Source of the DNA: Haloferax sulfurifontis ATCC BAA-897
GTDB lineage: Archaea; Halobacteriota; Halobacteria; Halobacteriales; Haloferacaceae
Reading direction: 5' to 3'
DNA: 64,000 nt
Assembly (NCBI RefSeq): GCF_000337835.1
Contig: NZ_AOLM01000027.1
Span: 186,001-250,000 of the forward strand
Shown one piece after another: positions 35,486 through 44,740 of this stretch. The notes under the pieces are model-generated. The model searched no databases. It had not been told where the DNA came from and worked only from the letters and a program-made list of their open reading frames with translations. The position numbers and the translations under genes were made by a program. Within the stretch, counting starts at the first letter, position 1, and every line of letters begins with the position of its first letter.

Positions 35486-36208
35486 ATGGACAAAGCGACG
35501 CTCCGAACGACGGTGTGGGACGACCTCGAATCGTCGGGCGCGGCCCGGTTTCCCTTCCCGCCGCACGGCCGCATCCCGAACTTCGCCGACGCGACGGCGG
35601 CCGCCGAGCGACTGGCGGCGACGCCCGAGTGGGCCGCCGCCGACGCGGTGAAAGCCAACCCGGACGCCCCGCAACTCCCCGTCAGGCGGCGGGCGCTCCG
35701 CGAGGGGAAGACCGTCTACATGGCCGTCCCGCGGCTCCGCGACGAGGAGTGTTTCTACGAACTCGACCCCGCTCGCATCGACGACGACGACCTCGACAGC
35801 GCGCCGACCGTCTCGCACGTCGAGACCTACGCCGACAAAGTCGGCCCCGACGCCCTCCCGCCCATCGACCTCGTCGTCTCGGGGTCGGTCGCCGCCTCCG
35901 AGGCGGGCGCTCGCGTCGGAAAGGGCGAGGGGTTCAGCGACCTCGAATACGCGGTGTTGCGGGGGCTGAGAGCCGTCTCCGCGGAGACGACCGTGGCGAC
36001 GACGGTCCACGAGCGACAGGTCCGCGACGACCTGCCCGAGCCGGACGCCCACGACGTGCCGATGGACCTCGTCGTCACCCCCGAGCGGCTGGTCCGAACC
36101 GAGACCCCGTACCCCCGACCCGAGGGCATCGACTGGGACGCGCTCCCCGACGAGCGTCTCGACGAGATGCCCGTCCTCCGGCGGTTGCGCGACGAGTCGG
36201 ACGCGTAG
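35486..36208 (+). CDS. 5-formyltetrahydrofolate cyclo-ligase family protein
   Basis: A 240-residue enzyme of the 5-FTHF cyclo-ligase family, which converts 5-formyl-THF to 5,10-methenyl-THF with ATP. The signature GARVGKGEGFSDLEYAVL (about 150-167) is the conserved phosphate and substrate loop, and VKANPDAPQLPVRRRAL with MAVPRLRD is typical of the haloarchaeal/archaeal branch. A folate role agrees with the Mer-like gene nearby at 27590. ATG at 35486. The archaeal branch is sometimes fused or paralogous, so the exact reaction is not certain. Confidence 0.87.
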   Translation: MDKATLRTTVWDDLESSGAARFPFPPHGRIPNFADATAAAERLAATPEWAAADAVKANPDAPQLPVRRRALREGKTVYMAVPRLRDEECFYELDPARIDDDDLDSAPTVSHVETYADKVGPDALPPIDLVVSGSVAASEAGARVGKGEGFSDLEYAVLRGLRAVSAETTVATTVHERQVRDDLPEPDAHDVPMDLVVTPERLVRTETPYPRPEGIDWDALPDERLDEMPVLRRLRDESDA

Positions 36209-36250
36209 CCGAGCCCCTGCTTATTTCACCGCCCGGACCGACGTGAGGCC

Positions 36251-37554
36251 GTGCGACTCGTACAGGTGTTGGTGCCGACCGGCAAGCGCGAGGCCGTCCT
36301 GCGGACGCTCGACGAGGAGGGCGTGGACTACGCCGTCTCCGAGGAGACCTCGGGACGGGACTTCGTCGCCGTCGTCACCTTCCCGGTCCCCAAGGAGGCC
36401 GTCGAACCGGTGTTGGCGCGGCTCCGCGAGGCGGGCGTCGAGCGCGACGCCTACACCGTCGTCGTCGCCGCCGAGACGGTCGCGTCGAAGCGGTTCGACC
36501 AGCTCCGCGAGCAGTACGAGGAAGACGAGGAGAACGGCGACCGCATCGCCCGCGAGGAACTGGCCTCCAAGGCCGCCGAACTCGCGCCGTCGGTGCCGAC
36601 GTACGTGCTCATGACGGCCATCTCGGCGCTCGTCGCCACCGCGGGCCTGCTTCTCGACTCGCCGGCCGTGGTCGTCGGCTCGATGGTCATCGCCCCGCTC
36701 GTCGGCCCCGCGATGTCCGCGAGCGTCGGCACCGTCGTCGACGACGACGAGATGTTCGCCCGCGGGGTTCGCCTGCAGGCGCTCGGCGGCCTCCTCGCGG
36801 TCGGCGCGGCCGCCGTCTTCGCCTTCCTGCTCAGGCAGACCGGGCGGTCCCGCTGTCGCCGGCTGAGGTGCTGTCGATTCCCGAGGTTGACGAGCGCCTC
36901 GCGCCCGACGTGCTGTCGCTCGTCATCGCGCTCGGCGCGGGGGCGGCGGGCGCGATTTCGCTCTCCTCGGGCGTCTCGACCGCGCTCGTCGGCGTCATGA
37001 TAGCCGCCGCGTTGGTCCCGCCGACCGCCGTCGTCGGCATCGGCATCGCGTGGGGCGCGCCCGAGGCCGTCGTCGGCTCGGCCATCCTCGTCCTCGTCAA
37101 CATCCTCTCCGTCAACTTCGTCGCCATCGGCGTCCTCTGGCGACAGGGCTACCGACCCGAGCGCTGGATTCGCCGCGACGAGGCCCGCCGGGCCGCCTTC
37201 TTCCGCATCGCCGTCATCGGGGTCGGACTGCTCGTGCTCTCGTCGTTCCTCGGCGCGGTCACCTACACGACCTACCGGAACGCCGACTTCCAGACCGACG
37301 CGCGCGACGCCGTCGAAGACGCGCTGTCGGACACCGACGCGCGACTGCTGTCGATGGAACTGCAGTACGACAGCGGCCCGCTCCAGGAGCCGGAGGGTAT
37401 CGTCGTGACCGTCGGCTACGACCCGGCGTCGGACCCCCCGGTGGTCGAACGCGAACTCACGAGGCGGGTGAACGCCGTCGCCCCCGAACCGCTGTCGCCG
37501 TGGGGGGCGAGCGAAATCGACGTGCAGGTGCGCTACGTCGCCGTCGTGGAGTAG
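36251..37554 (+). pseudogene. DUF389 (TIGR00341-type) membrane protein, frameshifted
   Basis: Two overlapping frames encode the two halves of one membrane protein. The first (from GTG 36251) has a soluble N-terminal domain (VQVLVPTGKREAVLRTLDEE) and helices VLMTAISALVATAGLLL and SPAVVVGSMVIAPLVGPAMSAS, ending in nonsense after FAFLLRQTG. The second, in the preceding frame, continues AVPLSPAEVLSIPEVDERLAPD and carries the remaining helices (LVGVMIAAALVPPTAVVGIGI) to the stop at 37554. The switch point is near ACCGGGCGGTCCC (about 36839-36851): one extra G in the GGG run would restore the frame as ...TGAVPLSP.... So it is either a real inactivating indel or a sequencing error. A TATA-like TTATTT is centred 27 bases before the GTG. 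The intact family is about 430 residues; its function is unknown. Confidence 0.87.
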
Positions 37555-37644
37555 CGCGGCGACGATTCTGTCACCCGTTTCGAAGGCTACAGTCGCTCTT
37601 TGTCTCTAGCGCGGCTTGAATAGCTGAACCCGCGTATGCTGGGT

Positions 37645-38385
37645 ATGCAACGACGCACGATTGCACCGATACTCCTCGTCGGCCTCGTCCTCCTCGCGGG
37701 CTGTCTCTCGGCACCCCTGCAGGCGACGACCGACGGGGGCGCAGACGCGACGAACGCGACGAACGCGACGACCATCTCCGCGACCGGCACCGGTGAGGTG
37801 ACCGCCGACGCCGACCTCGCCGTGGTCTCTCTCGCCGTGACGACCACCGCCGACTCGGCCGACGACGCCCGCGGCACCGTCGCCGACGACGTGGCCGCAG
37901 TCCGCGCCGCCCTCACCGGCGCCGGCGTCGCCGAGGACGCCATCCAGACGACCGGCTTCAACATCTACCCCGAGTACGACTACAGCGGACAGGAGCGCGA
38001 ACTCCTCGGCTACCGCGCCACCCACACCCTCCGCGTCGAGGTCGCCCCCGACCGCGCCGGCGAGGTCATCGACCTCGCGGTCGGTGCCGGTGCCAGCGAA
38101 ATCCGCGGCGTCGCCTTCACGCTCTCCGACGAGAAGCGCGCCGAACTCCGCGAGGAGGCCCTGACCCGCGCCGTCGGCTCCGCGAAGGCCGACGCCGACG
38201 CGGTCGCCAGCGCCTCGGGCCTGACCGTCGCGGGCGTCCACACCGCCACCGTCGGCGGGAGCGCCTCGCCCGGCCCGTACCCGGTCGCCTACGCCGAGGA
38301 CGCCGCCCGCGGCGGTTCGACCGAACTCTCGCCCGGCCCCGTGACCGTCTCGGCGACCGTCCAGATGGTCTACGAAGCCGAGTAA
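37645..38385 (+). CDS. SIMPL-domain lipoprotein (DUF541)
   Basis: A 246-residue secreted protein. The N-terminal signal MQRRTIAPILLVGLVLLAGC carries a lipobox (LAGC), so lipid anchoring is likely. The SIMPL/DUF541 domain is visible as TISATGTGEVTADADLAVVSLAV, then AIQTTGFNIYPEYDY, LGYRATHTLRVEV and the strand VTVSATVQMVYE. SIMPL proteins often form oligomers in the cell envelope and are linked to oxidative or stress tolerance; the role here is unknown. ATG at 37636 would add three residues; ATG 37645 has better promoter spacing. Confidence 0.88.
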   Translation: MQRRTIAPILLVGLVLLAGCLSAPLQATTDGGADATNATNATTISATGTGEVTADADLAVVSLAVTTTADSADDARGTVADDVAAVRAALTGAGVAEDAIQTTGFNIYPEYDYSGQERELLGYRATHTLRVEVAPDRAGEVIDLAVGAGASEIRGVAFTLSDEKRAELREEALTRAVGSAKADADAVASASGLTVAGVHTATVGGSASPGPYPVAYAEDAARGGSTELSPGPVTVSATVQMVYEAE

Positions 38386-38528
38386 GCGCCCGCGCCCCGC
38401 TACCGAACTCGCGGTTCGCGGTTCGACCACCCCGCGTCCTCGTTCTCCGACACTCACCCCGTAGCCGCGGCTCTCTCCGCTTGCGGCGTGACGAAAACGA
38501 CGGAACCCGAAAATCCGCGTCGGTTCGA

Positions 38529-39506
38529 TTACTCGTTGCGCGACGGCGGGATGTCGGGTTCGAACCCGATGGCCTCGACCGCGGCGTCGAGGACGGCCTC
38601 GACGTTCTCGCCTGTCTCGACGCTCATGTAGAGGTCGGCCTCCATGTCCGTCGAGCGGTCGCTTTTGTTACAGACGGTGAGGACGGGGATGTCGCGCTCT
38701 TCGAAGCGCGCTTTCACGGCGTCGCGGAGTTCGAGCTGTGACTCGATGGGGTAGCCGCACGCCCCGCTGGCGTCGGCGACGAAGATGACGGCGTCCGCGA
38801 GGTGTTCGAGGGCGCTCACGGCCTGTCGCTCGATGTCGTTGCGCTCGTCTTCCGGGCGGTCGAGCAGTCCCGGCGTGTCGATAATCTGGTAGCGGATGCG
38901 GTCGCGGTCGAAGTGCCCGATTTGGACGCCCTTCGTCGTGAAGGGGTAGCGGGCGATTTCGTTCGACGCGCGGGTCACGTCGTTGACGAACGAGGACTTG
39001 CCGACGTTCGGATAGCCGGCGACGACGATTGCCGGTTCGTCCGGGCGGATGTCGGGGAGGTCCTTCAGGGCGTCGCGGGCCTCGCCGATGCGGAGCAGGT
39101 CGTCTTCGACCTCCTCGACGACGCTCGCCATGCGGGCGAACGCCTGCTTTCGGTGCTTTCGCGCGAGGTCCGCGTCGGTCTTGCGGAGCTTCGGCTGGTA
39201 CTCGCGAGCGATGTTGTCGACCTGCCGGGAGGCCCACATCACTTCCGAGAGGCTCTTTCGAACCTCGTCGACGTCGACGATGGCGTCGGCGAGTTCGTAG
39301 TAGAAGGGGTCGACCGTCCCGAAGTCGGGCCACTCGACGACGACGTTTTCGAGGTTGTCCGAGAGGATGTTCGACGCCGTCTGGAGCATCGACTGCTGAG
39401 CCTCCAACTTGTTCTGCTTCGCTCGCCCCGTGCGCGCGGCCCGCGAGAAGGCCTTGTCGATGAGTTCGTCCGACCGGGGCGTGGTCGGGAGAGACTCGAA
39501 AATCAT
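38529..39506 (-). CDS. NOG1-type GTPase
   Basis: A 325-residue Obg-like GTPase of the archaeal NOG1 family. The helical N-terminal domain (IFESLPTTPRSDELIDKAFSRA, then NILSDNLENVVVEWPDF) precedes the G domain: G1 AGYPNVGKSSF (about 163-173), G2 FTTKGVQIG, G3 DTPGLLDRP and G4 NKSD. In eukaryotes NOG1 assists 60S ribosome maturation, and an analogous role is assumed in archaea. ATG at 39506. It is convergent with the SIMPL gene (143 bases apart). Confidence 0.94.
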   Translation of the reverse strand: MIFESLPTTPRSDELIDKAFSRAARTGRAKQNKLEAQQSMLQTASNILSDNLENVVVEWPDFGTVDPFYYELADAIVDVDEVRKSLSEVMWASRQVDNIAREYQPKLRKTDADLARKHRKQAFARMASVVEEVEDDLLRIGEARDALKDLPDIRPDEPAIVVAGYPNVGKSSFVNDVTRASNEIARYPFTTKGVQIGHFDRDRIRYQIIDTPGLLDRPEDERNDIERQAVSALEHLADAVIFVADASGACGYPIESQLELRDAVKARFEERDIPVLTVCNKSDRSTDMEADLYMSVETGENVEAVLDAAVEAIGFEPDIPPSRNE

Positions 39507-39731
39507 TGCAGTCCGCTACATGGCCGAGCCGTAAAAGCGCGTCCGTTTGGGGCTCGGCGCTTCGAGCGGGGGATTCGCCGTGCAGGTCTCCCGCACGGTT
39601 CGACCGGAAGCGAAGGGGTCGCGGGCGACCGACGCGCGGGCGCTGACGGACGCGAACGGACGCGGACCGCCAAACCGTCAACCCCCGCGACCGCCACGAA
39701 GTTCTTGCCCGCCCGCGGCCTACCTCGACGC

Positions 39732-40094
39732 ATGACTGACTGGAAAGCGGTCGCCGTCGGCTTCGTCGTCATCGTCGTCGTCGGCACGGGCGGGCTCGCG
39801 CTCCCCGTCGTCGGCCAAATCGGCGCGGGCCTGCTCGGCGGCTTCGCGGCGGGCTACCTCGCGGGCGGCACGCTCGGCAACGGCGCGTGGAACGGCCTCG
39901 TCGCGGGCTCTATCTCGGGTATGGTCGTGACGCTCCTCGCGGCGCTCCTCGGGAGTCTCCTCGGACTCGCCGGCGGCCCGCTGGGCGGACTCCTCGGCGG
40001 CGTCGGCGTCCTCGTCGCGGGCGTCATCTTGACGCTCGTCTTCGCTATCGACAGCGCCATCGCCGGGGCCGTCGGCGCGTGGGTGAAAAGCTGA
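39732..40094 (+). CDS. Glycine-rich membrane protein, DUF5518-like
   Basis: A 120-residue membrane protein with about four hydrophobic segments and many glycines (AVAVGFVVIVVVGTGGLALPVV, GAGLLGGFAAGYLAGG, GSISGMVVTLLAALLGSLLG, GVGVLVAGVILTLVFA). It starts MTDWKAVAVG. It resembles small haloarchaeal integral membrane families annotated as DUF5518 (from memory). ATG at 39732; upstream frame extension is not membrane-like. A 17-bp tandem repeat begins inside its stop codon region. Function is unknown. Confidence 0.8.
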   Translation: MTDWKAVAVGFVVIVVVGTGGLALPVVGQIGAGLLGGFAAGYLAGGTLGNGAWNGLVAGSISGMVVTLLAALLGSLLGLAGGPLGGLLGGVGVLVAGVILTLVFAIDSAIAGAVGAWVKS

Positions 40095-40135
40095 GGCTGA
40101 GCTGAATCTGAGGCTGAGCTGAATCTGAGGCTGAG
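40092..40135. repeat. 17-bp tandem repeat after the DUF5518-like gene
   Basis: TGAGGCTGAGCTGAATC is repeated twice (40092-40108 and 40109-40125) with a third partial copy (to 40135). The first three bases of the array are the stop codon of the gene. Each unit contains several TGA triplets, so the array adds stop codons in various frames. It sits in the 48-bp gap between two convergent genes. Confidence 0.8.
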
Positions 40136-40155
40136 GTCGAGGGGCGTCGAAACGA

Positions 40156-40653
40156 CTACTCGCCGCGTTCGAGGTACTCCCGTTGAATCTCGACGACCTC
40201 GGTCGAGTCCGCGCACTCCGAGTACCGGCGGAGCGGCTCCTCGTTGAGTTCGAGGAACGTGTGCCCCCAGTTGAACTTCGAGAGCACGTCTTCGGCCCGC
40301 GTTTTCTCGCCGAAGATGACGAGCGCGGCGGCTATCGCCTCGACCGTCGTCAACTGCATCGGGCGGCCGAAGTTCACGGGGTTGGCGGCGACGAGATACG
40401 GGAGCGCGCGGTGCTCGCCGGGGAGCGAGAACATGGCCTCGCCGGCCGACTCCCACGAGCAGTCGAGCGCGACGAGCGCGCCCGTGTCCGCGTCGGCGGG
40501 GGACAGCGCCCTGTCGGCGTGGGGGTTGAGCACGACGCCGTAGGGGGTCTCGCGGTCGGAGCCGTGGAGGGCGGCCATGTCGAAGCGTTCGAGCTTCTTC
40601 GCCGTGCACTTCTTCGGGTCGTCGTCGCCCTCGTATCGAACGTGCAGGTCCAC
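40156..40653 (-). CDS. Tsr3-type 16S rRNA aminocarboxypropyltransferase
   Basis: A 165-residue protein of the Tsr3/DUF367 family, which transfers the 3-amino-3-carboxypropyl group from SAM to a modified uridine in small-subunit rRNA. Recognisable parts are [24 protein letters not shown], the loop [17 protein letters not shown] and the end [24 protein letters not shown] at 40653 ([16 protein letters not shown]) is chosen: it fits the family length, and a TATA-like CTTTTC lies about 24-28 bases upstream on this strand. The gene ends 62 bases from the convergent membrane-protein stop. Confidence 0.92.
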   Translation of the reverse strand: MDLHVRYEGDDDPKKCTAKKLERFDMAALHGSDRETPYGVVLNPHADRALSPADADTGALVALDCSWESAGEAMFSLPGEHRALPYLVAANPVNFGRPMQLTTVEAIAAALVIFGEKTRAEDVLSKFNWGHTFLELNEEPLRRYSECADSTEVVEIQREYLERGE

Positions 40654-40773
40654 AGCCGCGGTACGCGGCTGGCCGAGAAAAGCGTCCCGAACGCGGCGTC
40701 GGCGCGCGCGACTCGGTCGAGGGGCGAGGCGAACCGGCGTCGGATACTTCCCGCCAGCCGACGAAGGGAGAGC

Positions 40774-41127
40774 GTGCATCCCGACGCGACGTATCTGGCC
40801 CGGCAGTACTACACGGCGCTCGACCACCACGGATACGAGATGCTTCGGAACCTCCTCGAACCGGAATTCGTCCAGCACCGCGGCGACATGACGCTCACGG
40901 GGCGCGAGGAGTTCGTCTCGTTCATGCGGGACGACAGGCCGCAAAAGGACACGCGACACGTCATCGAGCGCTACATCCAGTCGAAGTCCGACGACGAAAT
41001 CGTCGTCCGCGGCCATCTCGAAGACCGCGACGGCGACGAGCTGTTCGTCTTCCTCGACCGGTTTCGGGCGCGCGACGGGAAGCTCTCGGAGCTGAAGACG
41101 TTCGTCAAGTCGTCGACGGCGAACTGA
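40774..41127 (+). CDS. NTF2/SnoaL-like small protein
   Basis: A 117-residue protein with the compact alpha+beta cone fold of the NTF2-like superfamily: helical start ([24 protein letters not shown]), the strand [24 protein letters not shown], and [22 protein letters not shown] followed by the closing strands. Members include polyketide cyclases, isomerases and binding proteins, so no reaction can be named. GTG at 40774 is used; the frame continues upstream but overlaps the Tsr3 gene in the opposite direction. It is divergent to Tsr3 with 120 bases between starts. Confidence 0.78.
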   Translation: MHPDATYLARQYYTALDHHGYEMLRNLLEPEFVQHRGDMTLTGREEFVSFMRDDRPQKDTRHVIERYIQSKSDDEIVVRGHLEDRDGDELFVFLDRFRARDGKLSELKTFVKSSTAN

Positions 41128-41194
41128 CGGCGCGAGTCGCGGGAGACAAAGAGAGTGAGAAGCGAAAAGCGCGGTGGCGGCGCGGGTCGGTCGC

Positions 41195-42580
41195 TCAGTC
41201 CTTCTTGCCGGCACCGACCGCGGCCTCGCCGACCGGCTCGTGGCCCTCGATGACCTCGCGGCCGCCCATGTAGGGCTGGAGCGGTTCGGGCACGTCGACC
41301 GTGCCGTCCTCGTTTTGGTAGTATTCGAGGAGCGCGACCATGACGCGGCCGACGGCCGTGCCCGACGCGTTGAGCGTGTGGAGGTACTCCGCCGACTCGT
41401 GGCGCTCGGGGCGGTACCGGAGGCCGGCGCGGCGCGCCTGGAAGTCCTCGAAGTTCGAGGCCGACGACACTTCGAGCCAGCGGCCGCCGAGGTCCTCGGG
41501 GCCGTCCTCGGACTCCGTGCCGGGGGCCCACACTTCGAGGTCGTAGGTCTTCGCCGACGCGAAGGTGAGGTCGCCGGTGCAAAGCGAGAGGACGCGGTAC
41601 GGCAGGCCGAGTCGGTCGAGCACTTCTGCGGCCTCGTCGACGAGCGCTTCGAGCCGGTCGTACGACTCGTCGGGCTCGACGAAGTTGACGAGTTCGACCT
41701 TGTTGAACTGGTGGACGCGGACGATGCCGCGGGTCTCGGTGCCGTGTTCGCCCGCCTCGCGCCGGAAGTTCGGCGTGTACGCCTGATGCTTCAGCGGGAG
41801 GTCGTCCTTCAGCAGAATCTCGTCGCGGTACATGTTCGTGACCGGGACCTCCGCGGTGGGACAGAGCCACAGGTCGTCGTCGTCGTAGTCCTCGGTCTCC
41901 GAGCCGCCGATGCGGTAGGCGTCCTCCGCGAACTTCGGGAGCTGACCGGTGCCCTCCATCGAGGTGGTCTTGACCGGAATCGGCGGGAACAGGTCGACGT
42001 ACTCCTGTTCGCGGTGCACGTCGAGCATGAACTGCACGAGCGCGTGTTCGAGCATCGCGCCCTCGCCTTTCAGGAAGTAGAAGCCCGAGCCGGTGGTCTT
42101 GGCCGCGCGACCCTCGTCGATTATGTCGAGTTCCTCGCCGAGGTCGTAGTGCGGCGTCACCTCGTCGGGAAGCTCGCGGCGGTCGTCGAAGCCGACGCGG
42201 CGGACCTCCTCGTTGTCGGCCTCGTCGGCCCCGACGGGAACCGACTCGTGGGGGAGGTTCGGCAGTTCCATGAGCGCCTCGTCGAGCTCCGCTTCGAGCT
42301 CGTCGGCGCGGGCTTCGAGCTCCTGGAGCTCCGTCTTGAGCTCGCCCGAACGGTCGATGGCTTCCTGTGCTTCCTCGTCTTTGCCCTCCTGTTTCAGCTG
42401 GCCGATTTTCTGGCTGACCTCGTTGCGCTCGTGGCGGAGGTCGTCGCCTTCAGCCTTCAGCGAGCGCCACTCGTCGTACACGTCGAGGACGCGGTCGATG
42501 TCCACGCCCTCCATGTTACGGGCGGCGAGCGCGTCGCGAACTCGCTCCGGTTCGTCGCGGAGCAGTTGCCTGTCAATCAT
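41195..42580 (-). CDS. serS: Seryl-tRNA synthetase
   Basis: A 461-residue class II synthetase of the standard (not methanogen) SerRS type. An N-terminal tRNA-binding coiled coil (about 25-105) precedes the catalytic core. The TxE serine-binding site is CPTAEVP, motif 2 is [21 protein letters not shown], and motif 3 region is [19 protein letters not shown]. The length matches bacterial-like archaeal SerRS. The C-terminus is ...[13 protein letters not shown] at 42580 ([14 protein letters not shown]). Confidence 0.97.
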   Translation of the reverse strand: MIDRQLLRDEPERVRDALAARNMEGVDIDRVLDVYDEWRSLKAEGDDLRHERNEVSQKIGQLKQEGKDEEAQEAIDRSGELKTELQELEARADELEAELDEALMELPNLPHESVPVGADEADNEEVRRVGFDDRRELPDEVTPHYDLGEELDIIDEGRAAKTTGSGFYFLKGEGAMLEHALVQFMLDVHREQEYVDLFPPIPVKTTSMEGTGQLPKFAEDAYRIGGSETEDYDDDDLWLCPTAEVPVTNMYRDEILLKDDLPLKHQAYTPNFRREAGEHGTETRGIVRVHQFNKVELVNFVEPDESYDRLEALVDEAAEVLDRLGLPYRVLSLCTGDLTFASAKTYDLEVWAPGTESEDGPEDLGGRWLEVSSASNFEDFQARRAGLRYRPERHESAEYLHTLNASGTAVGRVMVALLEYYQNEDGTVDVPEPLQPYMGGREVIEGHEPVGEAAVGAGKKD

Positions 42581-42687
42581 TGGACTGTGGTTTCCGGGCG
42601 GGCGGGAAAATCGTATCGCATCGCCGAAGAACGGAGGTCGAGACCGCGCGGAGAGGCGTCGGCGAGCGCCGAACGCAGACGCGCCGA

Positions 42688-44256
42688 CTACCAGAGGAAC
42701 GCCGGCCAGACGAACTGGAAGAGGAACCAGATGAGAATCGTCAGCACGCCGGTCATCACGACGTTGAGGACGGTCCCCGCCCGCATCATGTGCGACTGCT
42801 TGATGTGGCCGCTCCCGAAGACGATGGCGTTCGGGGGCGTCGCCACCGGAAGCGCGAAGGCGAACGAGGCGGCGATGGCCCCGCTGACCGCGAGGAACAC
42901 CGCCGCGGAGACCTCGGTGAGGCCGAGCGTCGCCGCGAAGATGCTCCCGATGCCGATGAGCACGGGAACGATGATCGTCGCCGTCGCGGTGTTCGAGGTC
43001 ATCTCCGTGAGGAAGATCACCAGAAGCACGATAGCGCCGACGACGAGGATGATGGGCGCGCCGGTCAGAGAGCCGAAGACGGCCTCGGCGAGCCACCGCG
43101 TCGCGCCCGTGGAGGCGAACGCGTCGGCCAGCGAGATGCCGCCGCCGAAGAGGAGAATCGTCCCCCAGTCGATGTCGGCCAGCTCGTCCCACTCCATCGT
43201 GTCCGCGAGGACGAGCGCCGGGATGGAGACCATCCCGACCATCACGTAGTACAGGAGGCCCTGATGGCCCTCAACGCCGAGGAGCGTCATCCCCTCGCCG
43301 GTGCCGAACAGGGTGTTGAACACCGGGTCCGAGAGGACGCCCTCGAACGCGAGATCGAGGCCGCCGACGACCCACAGGCCGGCGGTGGCGGCGAAGATGT
43401 ACGCGACGCGGCGGCCGCGGGTCGAGAGCGCGCCCTCCTCGGCGAGGTACTCGCGCGCCTGTTCGCGGGCACCCTCCACGTCGTCGACCTCGGGCGGGTA
43501 GAACCGGAACGTGAGGAGGTACCAGACGATGGGGAGGGTGATGGCGACGATTGGGAGGCCGACGAGGAGCCACTCGGCGAAGCCGATGTCGTAGCCGAGC
43601 AACGCGTTGAGCTGGGTGGCGACGACCGCGTTCGGCGGGGTGCCGATGAGGGTGCCGACTCCGCCGACGCTCGCGGCGTAGGCGGTGCCGAGGAGCGTCG
43701 CTATCTGCATGTTCGAAAAGGAGTCCTCAGTAGCGTCGGCCTCGTAGACCTCCTCGCGGCCGAGCACCTGCGCGAGGACGCCGAGCGCGATGGGCGTCAT
43801 CATCGCCGTCGTCGCGGTGTTCGAGACCCACATCGACAGGAACGCCGTGGCGAGCATGATGGCGAGGATGAGCCGCCGCGGCGACGACCCCATGACGGCC
43901 ATGAGCCACAGCGCGATGCGGCGGTCGATGTTGTACTTCTGGAGCGCGTTCGCCAGCATGAAACCGGCGATAAAGAGGAAGATGAGGTGGTCGGCGAAGC
44001 CGGCGAGCGCCGGGTCGATGTCGCCGTAGACACCGTAGGCCGTGAGCAACACCGGTATCGACAGCGCCGTCACCGCGAGGGGAAGCGCCCCGGACACCCA
44101 GAGGGTGCCGGCGAACACCATCGTCGCTAATGCGTACTGCCCCCGCGTCGAAAGCCCCTCCAGCGACGGCCCGAAGGCCAACGCGAGAGACGCGACGAGG
44201 GCGAGCGTGAAGACGGCGAATCGTCCGCGAGCAGTCTTTGTAACACCGCGTATCAT
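42688..44256 (-). CDS. SLC13/DASS-family carboxylate:sodium symporter
   Basis: A 522-residue transporter with about 11-13 transmembrane helices. The family's repeated Ser-Asn-Thr motifs are both present (SNTATTAMMTP and SNTATATIIVP), with the helical turns GGVGTLIGTPPNAV and PVATPPNAIVFGSG that form the substrate and sodium sites. These proteins import di- and tricarboxylates (succinate, malate, citrate, sulfate in some). The N-terminus is MIRGVTKTARGRFAVFTLALVASLALA. An inverted repeat sits in its promoter (44266-44281), suggesting regulated expression. The gene follows serS's promoter side with 107 bases between. Confidence 0.92.
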   Translation of the reverse strand: MIRGVTKTARGRFAVFTLALVASLALAFGPSLEGLSTRGQYALATMVFAGTLWVSGALPLAVTALSIPVLLTAYGVYGDIDPALAGFADHLIFLFIAGFMLANALQKYNIDRRIALWLMAVMGSSPRRLILAIMLATAFLSMWVSNTATTAMMTPIALGVLAQVLGREEVYEADATEDSFSNMQIATLLGTAYAASVGGVGTLIGTPPNAVVATQLNALLGYDIGFAEWLLVGLPIVAITLPIVWYLLTFRFYPPEVDDVEGAREQAREYLAEEGALSTRGRRVAYIFAATAGLWVVGGLDLAFEGVLSDPVFNTLFGTGEGMTLLGVEGHQGLLYYVMVGMVSIPALVLADTMEWDELADIDWGTILLFGGGISLADAFASTGATRWLAEAVFGSLTGAPIILVVGAIVLLVIFLTEMTSNTATATIIVPVLIGIGSIFAATLGLTEVSAAVFLAVSGAIAASFAFALPVATPPNAIVFGSGHIKQSHMMRAGTVLNVVMTGVLTILIWFLFQFVWPAFLW

Positions 44257-44265
44257 TGATACACG

Positions 44266-44297
44266 CTATCTCTAACGATAGTCTTACTTAATTATTT
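44266..44297 (-). promoter_or_regulatory. SLC13 promoter with an inverted repeat between TATA and start
   Basis: On the minus strand an AT-rich TATA-like element (AATAATTA, about 44288-44297) lies about 36 bases upstream of the ATG at 44256. Between it and the expected start point is the inverted repeat CTATC-N6-GATAG (44266-44281). A protein bound there would block transcription, so it is a candidate repressor site (inference). Confidence 0.5.
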
Positions 44298-44396
44298 TCA
44301 ATACGGTAGCGAATGGCGGTATATCGGTGTCGACAGCCGCGTTCCCGTCGGAATCGGGGGACGGAAGCGAGGTTCGGCGTCGCGTCTCGACGCGGT

Positions 44397-44657
44397 TTAA
44401 AACTGTTCGACGAGCGTGCGGACCTGTTCGTCGTCGAGTTCCGCGGCGTACAGCGCGAGCAGGGCGCGTCGGCGCGACCGCGAGAGGCCGCGGCTCCCGG
44501 ATTCGAGCATGGAGATGTGCGCCTGCATGAGGTCGTCGACGGCGCGCTCGACGGCCCGCTGGTTGTAGCCGGCGGCGACTCTGAGCAGTCGCCACGCCAT
44601 CGGCGAGACGTCCGCGATGTCGACGTCCGGGAGCGGGTCGCCGCCCTGTTCGGACAT
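44397..44657 (-). CDS. Small HTH (XRE-like) protein
   Basis: An 86-residue protein whose C-terminal two-thirds look like a helix-turn-helix of the XRE type: SPMAWRLLRVAAGYNQRAVERAVDDLMQAHISMLESGSRGLSRSRRRALLALYAAEL. The helix pair with QRAVER...HISMLE is the DNA-binding unit. The N-terminus is acidic (SEQGGDPLPDVDIADV). ATG at 44657, with a TTGATTA element about 27 bases upstream. It may regulate the SLC13 transporter next door or the MBL gene on the opposite strand (inference). Confidence 0.8.
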   Translation of the reverse strand: MSEQGGDPLPDVDIADVSPMAWRLLRVAAGYNQRAVERAVDDLMQAHISMLESGSRGLSRSRRRALLALYAAELDDEQVRTLVEQF

Positions 44658-44740
44658 GGGGACGGCTTTGCGGTCGCCCGTAATCAACGTGGGGGGTCCG
44701 GCGACCGAACGCTTTTCTTTCCCCGAGACGGCCGTCAACT

